Assembly (NCBI RefSeq): GCF_015476235.1
Contig: NZ_CP064338.1
Span: forward strand, 1,612,001 to 1,676,000
Length of the DNA: 64,000 bases
From: Caldimonas thermodepolymerans
GTDB lineage: Bacteria > Pseudomonadota > Gammaproteobacteria > Burkholderiales > Burkholderiaceae_C
Direction of reading: 5' to 3'
A program made the translations under genes and the position numbers. Numbering within the stretch: the first letter of the stretch is position 1; every line of letters begins with the position of its first letter. The notes under the pieces were generated by a model that was not told the origin of the DNA, did not search any database, and saw only the letters and a program-made list of their open reading frames with translations. Shown here one piece after another: positions 1 to 7,563 of the stretch.

Positions 1-748
1 CCGCTCGCCGCTGGTGCGGCGCGACGGCAGCGCGCGCCAGCCCGGCGAGATCGACATGGTGATCGTGCGCGAGAACACCGAAGGCGAGTACTCGAGCATC
101 GGGGGGCGCATGTTCGAGGGCACCGACCGCGAGGTGGTGATCCAGGAAACCGTGATGACCCGCACCGGCGTGGACCGTGTGCTGAAGTTCGCGTTCGACC
201 TGGCGCAGTCGCGCCCGAAGAAGCACCTGACCTCGGCCACCAAGTCCAACGGCATCTCGATCACGATGCCGTACTGGGACGAGCGCGTCGAGGCGATGGC
301 GAAGTCGTATCCCGAGGTCCGCGTCGACAAGTTCCACATCGACATCCTCACGGCGCACTTCGTGCAGCGGCCGGAGCACTTCGACGTGGTGGTGGCGAGC
401 AACCTGTTCGGTGACATCCTGAGCGACCTGGGCCCGGCGTGCACCGGCACCATCGGCATCGCGCCGTCGGCCAACCTCAACCCGGATCGCCGCTTCCCGT
501 CGCTGTTCGAGCCGGTGCACGGCTCGGCGCCGGACATCGCCGGGCGGCACATCGCGAACCCGATCGGCCAGATCTGGTCCGGCGCGCTGATGCTCGACTT
601 CCTCGGCCATCGGCAGGCGCACGATGCGATCCTTGCGGCCATCGAGACGGTGCTCGACCCGGCCAACGACGGGCCGCGCACGCCCGACCTGGGCGGCAAG
701 GCGAGCACCAGCGACCTGGGGCGCGCGATCGAGGCGGCACTGGCCTGA
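1..748 (+). CDS. Tartrate/D-malate dehydrogenase family protein (5' end cut off)
   Basis: The reading frame is open from the first bases of the window, so the N-terminus lies outside; about 248 residues remain. The product belongs to the isocitrate/isopropylmalate dehydrogenase superfamily, which performs NAD-dependent oxidative decarboxylation of a 2-hydroxy acid. Visible signatures are VRENTEGEYSSIGG, a DILTAHFV segment, the metal-site region NLFGDILSDLG and the nucleotide-site region EPVHGSAPDIAG. The form SSIGGR together with QIWSGALMLDFLG recalls the tartrate dehydrogenase/D-malate dehydrogenase (TtuC/DmlA) branch rather than LeuB or Icd. The substrate assignment is inference; the superfamily is certain. 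About 257 bp separate it from hupB, which has its own promoter. Confidence 0.85.
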   Translation, partial: RSPLVRRDGSARQPGEIDMVIVRENTEGEYSSIGGRMFEGTDREVVIQETVMTRTGVDRVLKFAFDLAQSRPKKHLTSATKSNGISITMPYWDERVEAMAKSYPEVRVDKFHIDILTAHFVQRPEHFDVVVASNLFGDILSDLGPACTGTIGIAPSANLNPDRRFPSLFEPVHGSAPDIAGRHIANPIGQIWSGALMLDFLGHRQAHDAILAAIETVLDPANDGPRTPDLGGKASTSDLGRAIEAALA

Positions 749-872
749 TCGTGCTGCGGTGCGGCAGGCCTCGCCCCTCGGTCCTGCCGCGCCTTCCCTC
801 CGATGGGGGAGCCCGTGTCGCGCACGCATGCACCACCCTGGGCCTGCGTGAAATACGCATAGAATCCCGCGC

Positions 873-901
873 TTGACACTGCGTAGGGCGATGGCTGTAA
901 T
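873..901 (+). promoter_or_regulatory. Sigma70 promoter of hupB
   Basis: TTGACA (873-878) is followed after exactly 17 bp by TGTAAT (896-901), an almost consensus housekeeping promoter. It lies about 105 bp before the hupB start, so the mRNA would have a leader of about 100 nt. No other strong promoter was seen in the 749-1005 spacer. Confidence 0.7.
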
Positions 902-1005
902 TGGTCGCGCAGTGACGGCGCTGCCTGCGGACCTTCCCGACGCGCTCTTGCACCGCGACCTCGCACAGAATCCATCCGTGAGACACCTTTGAGAGGGGGT
1001 ATTTC

Positions 1006-1278
1006 GTGAACAAGACAGAACTGATCGAGCACATCGCCAAGCAGGCCGACATTTCCAAGGCTGCTGCCAGTCGCGCGCTCGAAGCCATGATCAGCGGCGT
1101 GCGCACCACGCTGAAGAAGGGCGGCACGGTTTCCCTGGTCGGCTTTGGAACCTTTGCCGTCAGCAAGCGTGCCTCCCGCACGGGCCGCAACCCCCGCACC
1201 GGCGCAGTCATCAAGATCAAGGCGGCCAAGGTGCCGAAGTTCCGTCCGGGCAAGGCGCTCAAGGACGCGGTCAACTGA
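1006..1278 (+). CDS. hupB: DNA-binding protein HU-beta
   Basis: A 90-residue histone-like protein that binds and bends DNA without strong sequence preference and compacts the nucleoid. The start is GTG at 1006, preceded by the purine-rich ribosome site GAGAGGGGG; the product begins [19 protein letters not shown] as HU proteins do. The arm signature [18 protein letters not shown] (about residues 46-63) contains the conserved RxGRNP motif that contacts the minor groove. Length matches the family. It has its own promoter at 873-901 and a strong terminator at 1295. A tRNA-Val gene follows, then ppiD. Confidence 0.96.
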   Translation: MNKTELIEHIAKQADISKAAASRALEAMISGVRTTLKKGGTVSLVGFGTFAVSKRASRTGRNPRTGAVIKIKAAKVPKFRPGKALKDAVN

Positions 1279-1294
1279 GCGACGTATGATTGCG

Positions 1295-1337
1295 GATGCC
1301 GGGAGGGAGCGCATCCCTCCCGGCATCGTTCTGTTTC
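1295..1337 (+). terminator. Intrinsic terminator after hupB
   Basis: A perfect 14-bp stem (1295-1308 with 1314-1327) with a 5-nt loop GCGCA, followed by GTTCTGTTT. It starts 17 bp after the hupB stop. The U tract is imperfect, so some readthrough into the tRNA immediately downstream is plausible. Confidence 0.8.
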
Positions 1338-1413
1338 GGGTGCTTAGCTCAGCTGGTAGAGCGGCGCCCTTACAAGGCGTAGGTCGGCGGTTCGATCCCG
1401 TCAGCACCCACCA
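1338..1413 (+). tRNA. tRNA-Val (anticodon TAC)
   Basis: A 76-nt cloverleaf with encoded CCA. The acceptor stem GGGTGCT pairs with AGCACCC; the D-arm is TAGCTCAGCTGGTAGAG, the anticodon loop CTTACAA carries TAC at 1371-1373, and the T-loop is GGTTCGATCCC. It begins 10 bp after the hupB terminator stem, leaving no room for a conventional promoter of its own. Confidence 0.97.
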
Positions 1414-1600
1414 CGAGACAGACATCGGCGATGCAGCGGGCTTGGAGCGATTCCGGGCCTTTTGTTTTTGCGGGCGCTGCACCGAAAGCGGGCATCGAGG
1501 TCGGCTAAACTAGCCGCTCGTCACGCCCGGGGGCGATCCGGCCAGGCCAGCCGGGCCCCGACATTCCAGGCAGCCCGTCACTCGCGACTGCAAGGTGAAC

Positions 1601-1630
1601 AAGGCGAACCGCGGTTCGCCTTTTCTGCTT
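1601..1630 (+). terminator. Palindromic terminator between tRNA-Val and ppiD
   Basis: A perfect 22-bp inverted repeat (arms AAGGCGAACCG and CGGTTCGCCTT, 1601-1622) runs directly into a T-rich stretch (TTTTCTGCTTTTCTG). It would end the hupB/tRNA-Val transcript before ppiD. The rest of the 1414-1705 spacer shows nothing else convincing. Confidence 0.65.
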
Positions 1631-1705
1631 TTCTGACAGCAGCCTTACAGGCGCGGGCGTATCCGGTTGCCGGGCGGTCATCGAGTCAGAGGTCGAGGTT
1701 TCTTC

Positions 1706-3607
1706 ATGTTCGATTTCGTTCGCAACAACACGCGCGTCCTGTTCTTCGTGTTGCTGTTGCTGATCATTCCTTCGTTCGTCTTCTTCGGCGTGCAGGGCTA
1801 CACCCAGTTCCGCGAAGGGGCCAACGAAGTGGCCCGGGTGGCCGGCAAGCCCATCAGTGCCGCCGAGCTGGATGCCGCGCATCGCGAACAGATCGAGCGC
1901 ATCCGCCAGCAGATGCCGGGCCTGGACATCAAGCTGCTCGACACGCCGGAGATGAAGCGCGAGACGCTGGAGGCCCTGGTGCGCCAGCGCGTGATGGCCG
2001 AAGCGATGGCCGACATGCACCTGGTCACCGACGACGTGCGCCTGCAGCGCCTGTTCCAGACCGATCCGCAGCTGGCCTTCCTGCGCAACGCCGACGGCAC
2101 GCTCAACCGCGACCTGCTGGCCATGCGCGGCATGACGCCGGCCATGTTCACCGAAAGCCTGCGCCGCGAATACTCGCTGCGCCAGGTGATGCAGGGCGTC
2201 TCGCAGAGCACCGTCGCAGGCCAGGGCGTGACCGATGCCGCGCTGGATGCCTTCCTGCAGCAGCGCGAAATCCAGGTCGCGCTCTTCGATGCCAAGGAGT
2301 ACACCGGCCGCATCGACCCGAGCGAGGAAGAGCTGAAGGCGTATTACGACAACCCGGCGAACGCGACGCTGTTCCAGCAGCCTGAGCAGGTCAGCATCGA
2401 ATACGCCGTGCTCGACCTGGAAACCGTCAAGCGCGGCATCAGCGTGCCGGAAGACAAGCTGCGCGAGTACTACACGCAGAACGAGTCGCTCTACGCGACG
2501 CCGGAAGAACGCCACGCCAGCCACATCCTGGTGCAGTCCGCGGCCAGTGATCCGGCCGAGAAGCGCCAGGCCGCCAAGGCCAAGGCCGAACAGCTGCTGG
2601 CCGAGGTGAAGCAGAACCCGGCGCGCTTCGCCGAGGTTGCGAAGCAGCACTCCGACGATCCCGGCTCCAAGGGCAACGGCGGCGACCTGGGCTTCTTCGG
2701 CCGCAGCGCGATGGTCAAGCCGTTCGCCGACACCGTGTTCGCGATGAAGCCGGGCGAGATCAGCGACGTGGTCGAGACCGACTTCGGCTACCACATCATC
2801 CGCCTGCACGAAGTGCGCGGCGGCGACAAGAAGCCCTTCGAGGCGGTGCGCGCGCAGATCGAGGAGGACGTGCGCAAGCAGCTGGCCCAGCAGGAGTACG
2901 CCGAGGCGGCCGAGCAATTCAGCAACCTGGTCTACGAGCAGGACGACAGCCTTGCGCCGGTGGCCGAGAAGCTCAAGCTCGAGGTGCGCACCGCGCAGAA
3001 CCTCACCCGCGAGCCCGGCGTCGACGCCCAGGGCCCGCTGGCCAACCCGCGCTTCCTGGAAGCCGTGTTCGACGAAGAGGCCGTGCGCAGCAAGCGCAAC
3101 ACCAAGGCCGTCGAGATCGGCCCGAACCAGCTGGCGGCTGCGCGCGTGCTCGAGCACGTGCCGGCGCGCACGCTGCCCTTCGAGGAGGTGAAGGACCGCG
3201 TGCGCGAGCGCGTGATCGCCCAGCAGGCCGCTGCCGCGGCGCGCCAGGACGGCGAGGGCCAGCTGGCCGCCTGGAAGGCCGCGCCGGACAGCGCCCAGTT
3301 GCGCTCGCCCGTCACCGTCTCGCGCGTGCAGCCGCAGCAGCTGCCGCGCCAGGTGATCGACGCCGCGCTGAAGGCCGATCCCGAACAGCTGCCCGCCTGG
3401 GTGGGCGTGGACCTGGGCGAGCAGGGCTACGCGGTCGTGAAGGTCAACAAGCTGGCCGGTCGCGCCGAGCTGCCCGGCGGCCGCAAGCTCGACGACGAGT
3501 ACCGCCAGGCCTGGTCGGCCGTGGAGGCCGACGCCTACTACGAGATGCTGAAGAAGCGCTACAAGGTCGAGATCAGCTACCGCGGCGACGGCGCTTCGGT
3601 GCAGTGA
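1706..3607 (+). CDS. ppiD: Peptidyl-prolyl cis-trans isomerase D (SurA/PpiD-like folding factor)
   Basis: A 633-residue inner-membrane-anchored periplasmic chaperone that helps newly exported proteins fold. The start at 1706 (MFDFVRNNTR) is chosen because PpiD proteins begin with this short cytoplasmic tail; the frame is also open 39 bp upstream, but GAGGT sits correctly before 1706. One membrane helix follows (about residues 10-30), then a SurA_N-like region and one parvulin domain (about 268-360) with HASHILVQ, GGDLGFFGRSAMVKPF and TDFGYHIIRL. The C-terminal part is a helical chaperone region. The hupB, tRNA-Val, ppiD order is common in Burkholderiales. Confidence 0.93.
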   Translation: MFDFVRNNTRVLFFVLLLLIIPSFVFFGVQGYTQFREGANEVARVAGKPISAAELDAAHREQIERIRQQMPGLDIKLLDTPEMKRETLEALVRQRVMAEAMADMHLVTDDVRLQRLFQTDPQLAFLRNADGTLNRDLLAMRGMTPAMFTESLRREYSLRQVMQGVSQSTVAGQGVTDAALDAFLQQREIQVALFDAKEYTGRIDPSEEELKAYYDNPANATLFQQPEQVSIEYAVLDLETVKRGISVPEDKLREYYTQNESLYATPEERHASHILVQSAASDPAEKRQAAKAKAEQLLAEVKQNPARFAEVAKQHSDDPGSKGNGGDLGFFGRSAMVKPFADTVFAMKPGEISDVVETDFGYHIIRLHEVRGGDKKPFEAVRAQIEEDVRKQLAQQEYAEAAEQFSNLVYEQDDSLAPVAEKLKLEVRTAQNLTREPGVDAQGPLANPRFLEAVFDEEAVRSKRNTKAVEIGPNQLAAARVLEHVPARTLPFEEVKDRVRERVIAQQAAAAARQDGEGQLAAWKAAPDSAQLRSPVTVSRVQPQQLPRQVIDAALKADPEQLPAWVGVDLGEQGYAVVKVNKLAGRAELPGGRKLDDEYRQAWSAVEADAYYEMLKKRYKVEISYRGDGASVQ

Positions 3608-3628
3608 TCGCGCAAGCTTTCACGACGC

Positions 3629-3658
3629 TGGCACAACTTGAGGCAAGCACGCTATAAT
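3629..3658 (+). promoter_or_regulatory. Promoter of tRNA-His
   Basis: A perfect -10 box TATAAT (3653-3658) lies 12 bp before the tRNA-His 5' end. The matching -35 region is weak (TGGCAC, 3629-3634, 18-bp spacer). Confidence 0.5.
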
Positions 3659-3670
3659 CTCTGACTCTTC

Positions 3671-3747
3671 GGTGGCTGTAGCTCAGTTGGTAGAGTCCCA
3701 GATTGTGATTCTGGTTGTCGTGGGTTCGAGTCCCATCAGCCACCCCA
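3671..3747 (+). tRNA. tRNA-His (anticodon GTG)
   Basis: A 77-nt tRNA with encoded CCA. The extra 5' guanosine typical of tRNA-His (position -1) pairs with C73. The acceptor GGTGGCTG pairs with CAGCCACC; the anticodon GTG is at 3705-3707 in loop ATTGTGATT; the T-arm is GTGGGTTCGAGTCCCAT. Confidence 0.97.
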
Positions 3748-3754
3748 GATAACG

Positions 3755-3785
3755 AAGGCCCTCCTTGCGAGGGCCTTTTCTTTTG
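3755..3785 (+). terminator. Intrinsic terminator of tRNA-His
   Basis: A 9-bp stem, AAGGCCCTC (3755-3763) with GAGGGCCTT (3769-3777), loop CTTGC, followed by TTCTTTTG. It lies 8 bp after the tRNA. Confidence 0.85.
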
Positions 3786-3898
3786 TCCTCGGCGCCGCGG
3801 CCTCGCGGGGCCCAATGGCTGCGGTGGATGGGTGCCCGCGGCACTGGCGCGGGATGTTCGTGTCGAGGGCGGCAGGACCGATTCGTGGTCTCAGGGCC

Positions 3899-4282
3899 TC
3901 AGGCGCCCAGGTACAGCTGCTTCGTGTGCGCAACGACCTTGAGCGTGTCGTCCCAGGAACCGTCGCCGCGGAACAGTTGCAGCTGCGCCAGCGTTGCCGC
4001 CGTGGCGCGCGCCCAGTCGTCGCGGATGTGTTCGGGCAGGCGCCGGGTGCGGTGGTCGAGGTACCAGCCCTGCTTCTCCCGCGTGAGCTGGCCCTGCTTG
4101 GCCATCGAGACCGCCGCGTAGGTGTACTTGAACAGCGCGTCGTCCATCTCGGCGGAGTGGCACGCGGCCTGGCGGCGCATGGCTTCATCTTCGGCCGGCT
4201 GGCAGCCTTGGAGCAAGGCGGCGAGGGGAAGGGCCAGCAGGGCGGACGTCGCCAGCCGGGCGAGGGGAGGACCAAACTGCAT
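3899..4282 (-). CDS. Small hypothetical lipoprotein
   Basis: A 127-residue protein of unknown function. It starts MQFGPPLARLATSALLALP, a lipoprotein signal peptide ending in ALLQG with Cys27 as the likely lipidated residue; glutamine at -2 is unusual but tolerated. The mature part is short, charged and probably helical (DEAMRRQAACHSAEMDDALFK, then a C-terminal WDDTLKVVAHTKQLYLGA). No catalytic motif is seen. It lies downstream of vanB on the same strand but 110 bp away, and nothing links it to vanillate use. Confidence 0.7.
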   Translation of the reverse strand: MQFGPPLARLATSALLALPLAALLQGCQPAEDEAMRRQAACHSAEMDDALFKYTYAAVSMAKQGQLTREKQGWYLDHRTRRLPEHIRDDWARATAATLAQLQLFRGDGSWDDTLKVVAHTKQLYLGA

Positions 4283-4392
4283 CGCGCGGATTTTGCGTCA
4301 TTTTGTAAACGGCGCTCCTGCATGACGGGTGCCAGCCCAGCCTTTCCCCATGTCCGGCGTGCAGGCGGTCCGCTGGTGCCCGCTGCGGCGCG

Positions 4393-5364
4393 CTACAGGT
4401 CCAGCACCAGCCGCGGCGTCTTCGCGCGCGAGCAGCAGGGCGTGAACTGGTCGTTCGCCGCCTGTTCCTCGGGGGTGAGGTAGAGGTCGCGGTGGTCGGG
4501 GATGCCGTCGAGCACGCGCGTGAGGCAGGTGCCGCACACGCCCTGTTCGCAGGAGGTGGGCACGAAGATGCCGGCCGCGCTCAGCGCCTGCGTGACGGTC
4601 TGGTCGCCGGGCACCGCGATCACGCGGCCGGTGCGGGCGAGTTCCACCTCGAACGCGCCGTCGCCGGCCGAAGGCGCGACTTCGGCGCTGAAGTACTCGT
4701 GGTGCAGCCGGGACGCATCCCAGCCGCGCGCGCGGGCGAGCGCCAGGGCTTCGTCGATCAGGCGCAGCGGCCCGCAGACGTAGAGGTGCGTGTCGGTCGG
4801 CACGCGGGCGAGCAGGGCGCCAAGGTCCAGCCGCTGCGCCCCGGGGCCGCTGCTGTAGTGGAAGCGCACCTGCCCGGCAAAGCGCGAGGCGGCGATGCGT
4901 GCGGCAAACGCCGCGTGCGCGGGCGAGCGGGCGCAGTAGTGCAGCTCGAAGGGCTGGCCGTCGCGCGCCAGCTGCTCGGCCATCGCGAGCAGCGGCGTGA
5001 TGCCGATGCCGCCGGCCAGCAGCAGGCTGGGACCGCCGTCCGCGGCCAGCGGAAAGCGGTTCCGCGGGGCGCTGACCGTGAGGCGGTCGCCGACCTGCAC
5101 GCGCTCGTGCAGGGCCTGCGAGCCGCCGCGCGAGGCCGGCTCGCGCCGCACGGCGATCAGGTAGCGGTGGCGCTCGGCCGGGTCGTTGCACAGCGAGTAG
5201 GGCCGCACCAGGCCGGGGGCGATCTCGACCTCGACATGCGCGCCGGCCGTGAACGCGGGCAGCGTGCCGCCGTCGGCCGCGACCAGCTCGAAGCTGCAGA
5301 TGTCCTGCGCCTCGACCGTCCGGGCCGCCACCCGCACCTGCAGGGTGGGCGTGGCCTCGCTCAT
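4393..5364 (-). CDS. vanB: Vanillate O-demethylase reductase subunit (PDR/VanB family)
   Basis: A 323-residue phthalate-dioxygenase-type reductase that passes electrons from NAD(P)H through FMN and a plant-type [2Fe-2S] cluster to the oxygenase VanA. In order: flavin-binding barrel with RPYSLCNDP (about residues 74-82), nucleotide-binding half with LLLAGGIGITPLLAMAEQL and LYVCGPLRLI, and a C-terminal ferredoxin domain with Cys272, Cys277, Cys280 and Cys310 or 311 (CEQGVCGTC, then PCC). Its ATG overlaps the vanA stop (ATGA), so the two are translationally coupled. VanB-like reductases also serve other Rieske demethylases; pairing with a VanA-type protein supports this call. Confidence 0.88.
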   Translation of the reverse strand: MSEATPTLQVRVAARTVEAQDICSFELVAADGGTLPAFTAGAHVEVEIAPGLVRPYSLCNDPAERHRYLIAVRREPASRGGSQALHERVQVGDRLTVSAPRNRFPLAADGGPSLLLAGGIGITPLLAMAEQLARDGQPFELHYCARSPAHAAFAARIAASRFAGQVRFHYSSGPGAQRLDLGALLARVPTDTHLYVCGPLRLIDEALALARARGWDASRLHHEYFSAEVAPSAGDGAFEVELARTGRVIAVPGDQTVTQALSAAGIFVPTSCEQGVCGTCLTRVLDGIPDHRDLYLTPEEQAANDQFTPCCSRAKTPRLVLDL

Positions 5365-6413
5365 GCAGCGGCCCCGGCCGTCGCGCCGGCGCGTTCGGCG
5401 GCGATCAGGCGCTCGATCACGCGGCGCGACTGCACGCCGCCGGCGTCGATGTTGAGCGCGAGCAGCTGGCGGTCGGGCCAGTGCTCGAGGTTGCGCTGCT
5501 GGCGCTCCAGCATCTCGAGGTCTTCGCTGAAGATCTTGCCCTGGCCCTTGCGGATGGCTTCGGTGAGCTCCGGATCGTCGGGCTTGAAGTGGCGCGCCAT
5601 GCCCCAGAAGTACCACATCGTGTTCTCGGTCTCGGGGGTGAGGAAGTCCACCACGATGCTGTAGACCTTGTCCTTGTTGTCGGCGTGGTAGCCGCCGCGG
5701 CCGGCCAGCGCGACGCCGACCTCGATCATCACGTGGCTGGGCGGGCTGAAGCGGCAGATCTGCCAGCGGTCCACCGGCTGGTCCTCGGGCAGGCCTGCGC
5801 CGCGCAGCGCCATGCGCCAGAAGGGCGGGGCGCTGATGTTGTTCATGAAGCGGCTGGTGACGACCTCGTCGCCCTCGACGTGGGTGGTCGGCGTGGTCTC
5901 GTCGATCTCCTTCTGGCCGATGCTGTCGGCGTGCACGTAGGTCTCGTGCGTGAGGTCCATCAGGTTGTCGATCATGAGCCGGTAGTCGCAGCGGATGTGG
6001 TAGAGCCCGCCGCCGTAGGCCCACTCGGGGTGGCCGGCCCAGTGCAGGTGGTGGATCCTGGCCGGGTCGGCCTGCGCCGGGTCGCCGGGCCAGACCCAGA
6101 TGAAGCCGTAGCGCTCGACGGCCGGGTAGCTGCGCACCGGCGGGAAGCCGCGTACGCGCTGGTTGGGCATGGCCACCGTGCGGCCGTCGCAGCCCATCTG
6201 CAGGCCGTGGTAGCCGCACACCAGCTTGCCGTCGACCACGCGGCCGAGCGACAGCGGCGCGCCCCGGTGCGGGCAGAAGTCCTCCAGCGCGACGACCTGG
6301 CCCTCCGGGCCGCGGAAGAAGACGATCGGTTCGTTGCAGATGGTGCGTCCCAGCGGCTTGCCGTCGATCTCGTCGGGCGTGCAGGCCACGTACCAGGCGT
6401 TCTTCGGGAACAT
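5361..6413 (-). CDS. vanA: Vanillate O-demethylase oxygenase subunit (Rieske type)
   Basis: A 350-residue Rieske non-haem iron oxygenase predicted to convert vanillate to protocatechuate and formaldehyde. The N-terminal Rieske centre uses Cys47/His49 (CPHRGAPLS) and Cys66/His69 (CGYHG). The mononuclear iron region includes MIDNLMDLTHETYVHADSI, with the expected His residues. The start MFPKNAWYVA is chosen over an upstream in-frame ATG because AGGAGA lies 8 nt before it and VanA proteins start this way. It lies 50 bp downstream of the amidohydrolase gene and overlaps vanB by 4 nt, forming one leftward operon. Confidence 0.9.
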   Translation of the reverse strand: MFPKNAWYVACTPDEIDGKPLGRTICNEPIVFFRGPEGQVVALEDFCPHRGAPLSLGRVVDGKLVCGYHGLQMGCDGRTVAMPNQRVRGFPPVRSYPAVERYGFIWVWPGDPAQADPARIHHLHWAGHPEWAYGGGLYHIRCDYRLMIDNLMDLTHETYVHADSIGQKEIDETTPTTHVEGDEVVTSRFMNNISAPPFWRMALRGAGLPEDQPVDRWQICRFSPPSHVMIEVGVALAGRGGYHADNKDKVYSIVVDFLTPETENTMWYFWGMARHFKPDDPELTEAIRKGQGKIFSEDLEMLERQQRNLEHWPDRQLLALNIDAGGVQSRRVIERLIAAERAGATAGAAA

Positions 6414-6462
6414 CGGCTTGTCTCCTCTTCTCGTCATGTGGCGGGGTGCAGGCCGGCAGGCT

Positions 6463-7338
6463 TCAGCCGGCCGCCGGCTGCAGGCCCAGCAGGCGCGCCG
6501 CGTTGTCCTTCAGGATCAGCGGATGCACCTCGGGCCGGAAGCCGGCTTCCTGGAAGTCCTTCATCCAGCGGTCCGGCGTGATGAGCGGGAAGTCCGAGCC
6601 GAACAGCACGCGGTCCTTGAGCAGCGTGTTGGCGTACTGCACCAGCTGCGGCGGGAAGTACTTCGGGCTCCAGCCGGACAGGTCGATCCAGACGTTGGGC
6701 TTGTGCATGGCCACGGACAGCGCCTCGTCCTGCCAGGGCCAGGACGGGTGCGCGATGACGATCTGCATGTCGGGGAAGGCGATCGCCACGTCGTCCAGGT
6801 GCATCGGATTGGAGTACTCCAGGCGCAGCCCGCCGCCGCAGCGCATGCCCGAGCCGATGCCCGAGTGGCCACTGTGGAAGATGGCCGGCATCCGGTGTTC
6901 GGCGATCACCTCGTAGATGGGCCAGGCCATCCGGTCATAGGGGTAGAAGCCCTGCACCGTGGGGTGGAACTTGAAGCCCTTGACGCCGTACTCGGTGATC
7001 AGGCGGCGCGCCTCGCGTGCCCCCATCTTGCCCTTGTGCGGGTCGATGCTGGCGAAGGCCATCATCATGTCGCTGTTCTTCTGCGCGGCTTCGGCGATCT
7101 CCTCGTTGGGGATGCGGCGGCGGCCGATCTGTGCCTCGGCGTCGACCGTGAACATCACCAGGCCGATGCGGCGTTCGCGGTAGTACTGCACCGTCTCCTC
7201 GATCGTGGGGCGCCGGTTGGACTTGAAGTACTTGTCCGCGGCCCGGTCGAACTCCTCCCCGTAGTTGTCGAACGGGTTCCAGCACGACACCTCCGCGTGC
7301 GTGTGCATGTCGATGGCGATCAGGTTCTCGAGCTTCAT
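6463..7338 (-). CDS. Amidohydrolase-family metal hydrolase (CouO-like role proposed)
   Basis: A 291-residue amidohydrolase (TIM-barrel metal hydrolase, amidohydrolase-2 type). Metal-site motifs are visible: DMHTHAE (His12, His14), GFKFHPT, IFHSGHSG, IAHPSW and FGSDFPLI. The family includes decarboxylases, hydratases and hydrolases. In Rhodococcus jostii RHA1 an amidohydrolase (CouO) takes part in beta-oxidative side-chain removal from hydroxycinnamates. Here the gene heads the leftward vanAB operon and diverges from crotonase, CoA ligase and dehydrogenase genes, so hydrolysis of a beta-ketoacyl-CoA (or later intermediate) to release vanillate is my inference. Family is sure; reaction is not. 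Confidence 0.8.
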   Translation of the reverse strand: MKLENLIAIDMHTHAEVSCWNPFDNYGEEFDRAADKYFKSNRRPTIEETVQYYRERRIGLVMFTVDAEAQIGRRRIPNEEIAEAAQKNSDMMMAFASIDPHKGKMGAREARRLITEYGVKGFKFHPTVQGFYPYDRMAWPIYEVIAEHRMPAIFHSGHSGIGSGMRCGGGLRLEYSNPMHLDDVAIAFPDMQIVIAHPSWPWQDEALSVAMHKPNVWIDLSGWSPKYFPPQLVQYANTLLKDRVLFGSDFPLITPDRWMKDFQEAGFRPEVHPLILKDNAARLLGLQPAAG

Positions 7339-7377
7339 GGGCGGCTCCGGGATGGCCGGTCGTTGCGATCTGCATTG

Positions 7378-7406
7378 ATTAAATCATTTAACGGATATCG
7401 TGTCAC
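7378..7406 (-). promoter_or_regulatory. Candidate leftward promoter for the amidohydrolase-vanAB operon
   Basis: Read on the minus strand, GTGACA (7401-7406) and TTTAAT (7378-7383) are separated by exactly 17 bp. Transcription would start near 7370, giving a leader of about 30 nt. The palindrome at 7379-7391 lies across the -10 box and spacer. Confidence 0.5.
7379..7391. promoter_or_regulatory. Palindromic candidate operator in the divergent spacer
   Basis: TTAAAT-C-ATTTAA is a perfect 13-bp palindrome in otherwise very GC-rich DNA; overlapping it is TGATT-A-AATCA (7376-7386). MarR repressors bind AT-rich palindromes of this kind, and a MarR gene closes the rightward operon. Position over the -10 region fits repression. 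The link to that regulator is inference. Confidence 0.5.
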
Positions 7407-7442
7407 CGCATCCCCTGGGCGGGACCCCGGTTTGACCCATGA

Positions 7443-7462
7443 AGTCAGGGTTTTACCTGACT
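7443..7462. promoter_or_regulatory. Inverted repeat in the divergent spacer
   Basis: AGTCAGG (7443-7449) and CCTGACT (7456-7462) form a 7-bp inverted repeat with 6 bp between (GTTTTA). It could be a second operator for the crotonase-side genes or an RNA hairpin. No convincing -35/-10 pair for the rightward operon was found; an AT-rich stretch lies at 7521-7537. Confidence 0.35.
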
Positions 7463-7563
7463 CACCACGGAGGATCGTGCAAGCCTGCTGCGGGTTAGTC
7501 CCAGGTCCCTGGAATCGGCATTTACTTAATATCAATAACGATTCGCGCCGACTCCAAGCATCC

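Noticed and set aside
439-876. Open frame overlapping the dehydrogenase gene and the hupB promoter region
   Set aside because: Arg/His/Pro-rich shadow frame with no ribosome site; it overlaps a clearly conserved gene.
3629-3644. Sigma54-like element TGGCAC ... GGC before tRNA-His
   Set aside because: The GG and GC elements are 11 bp apart instead of 10, and a perfect TATAAT lies at the right place for the tRNA.
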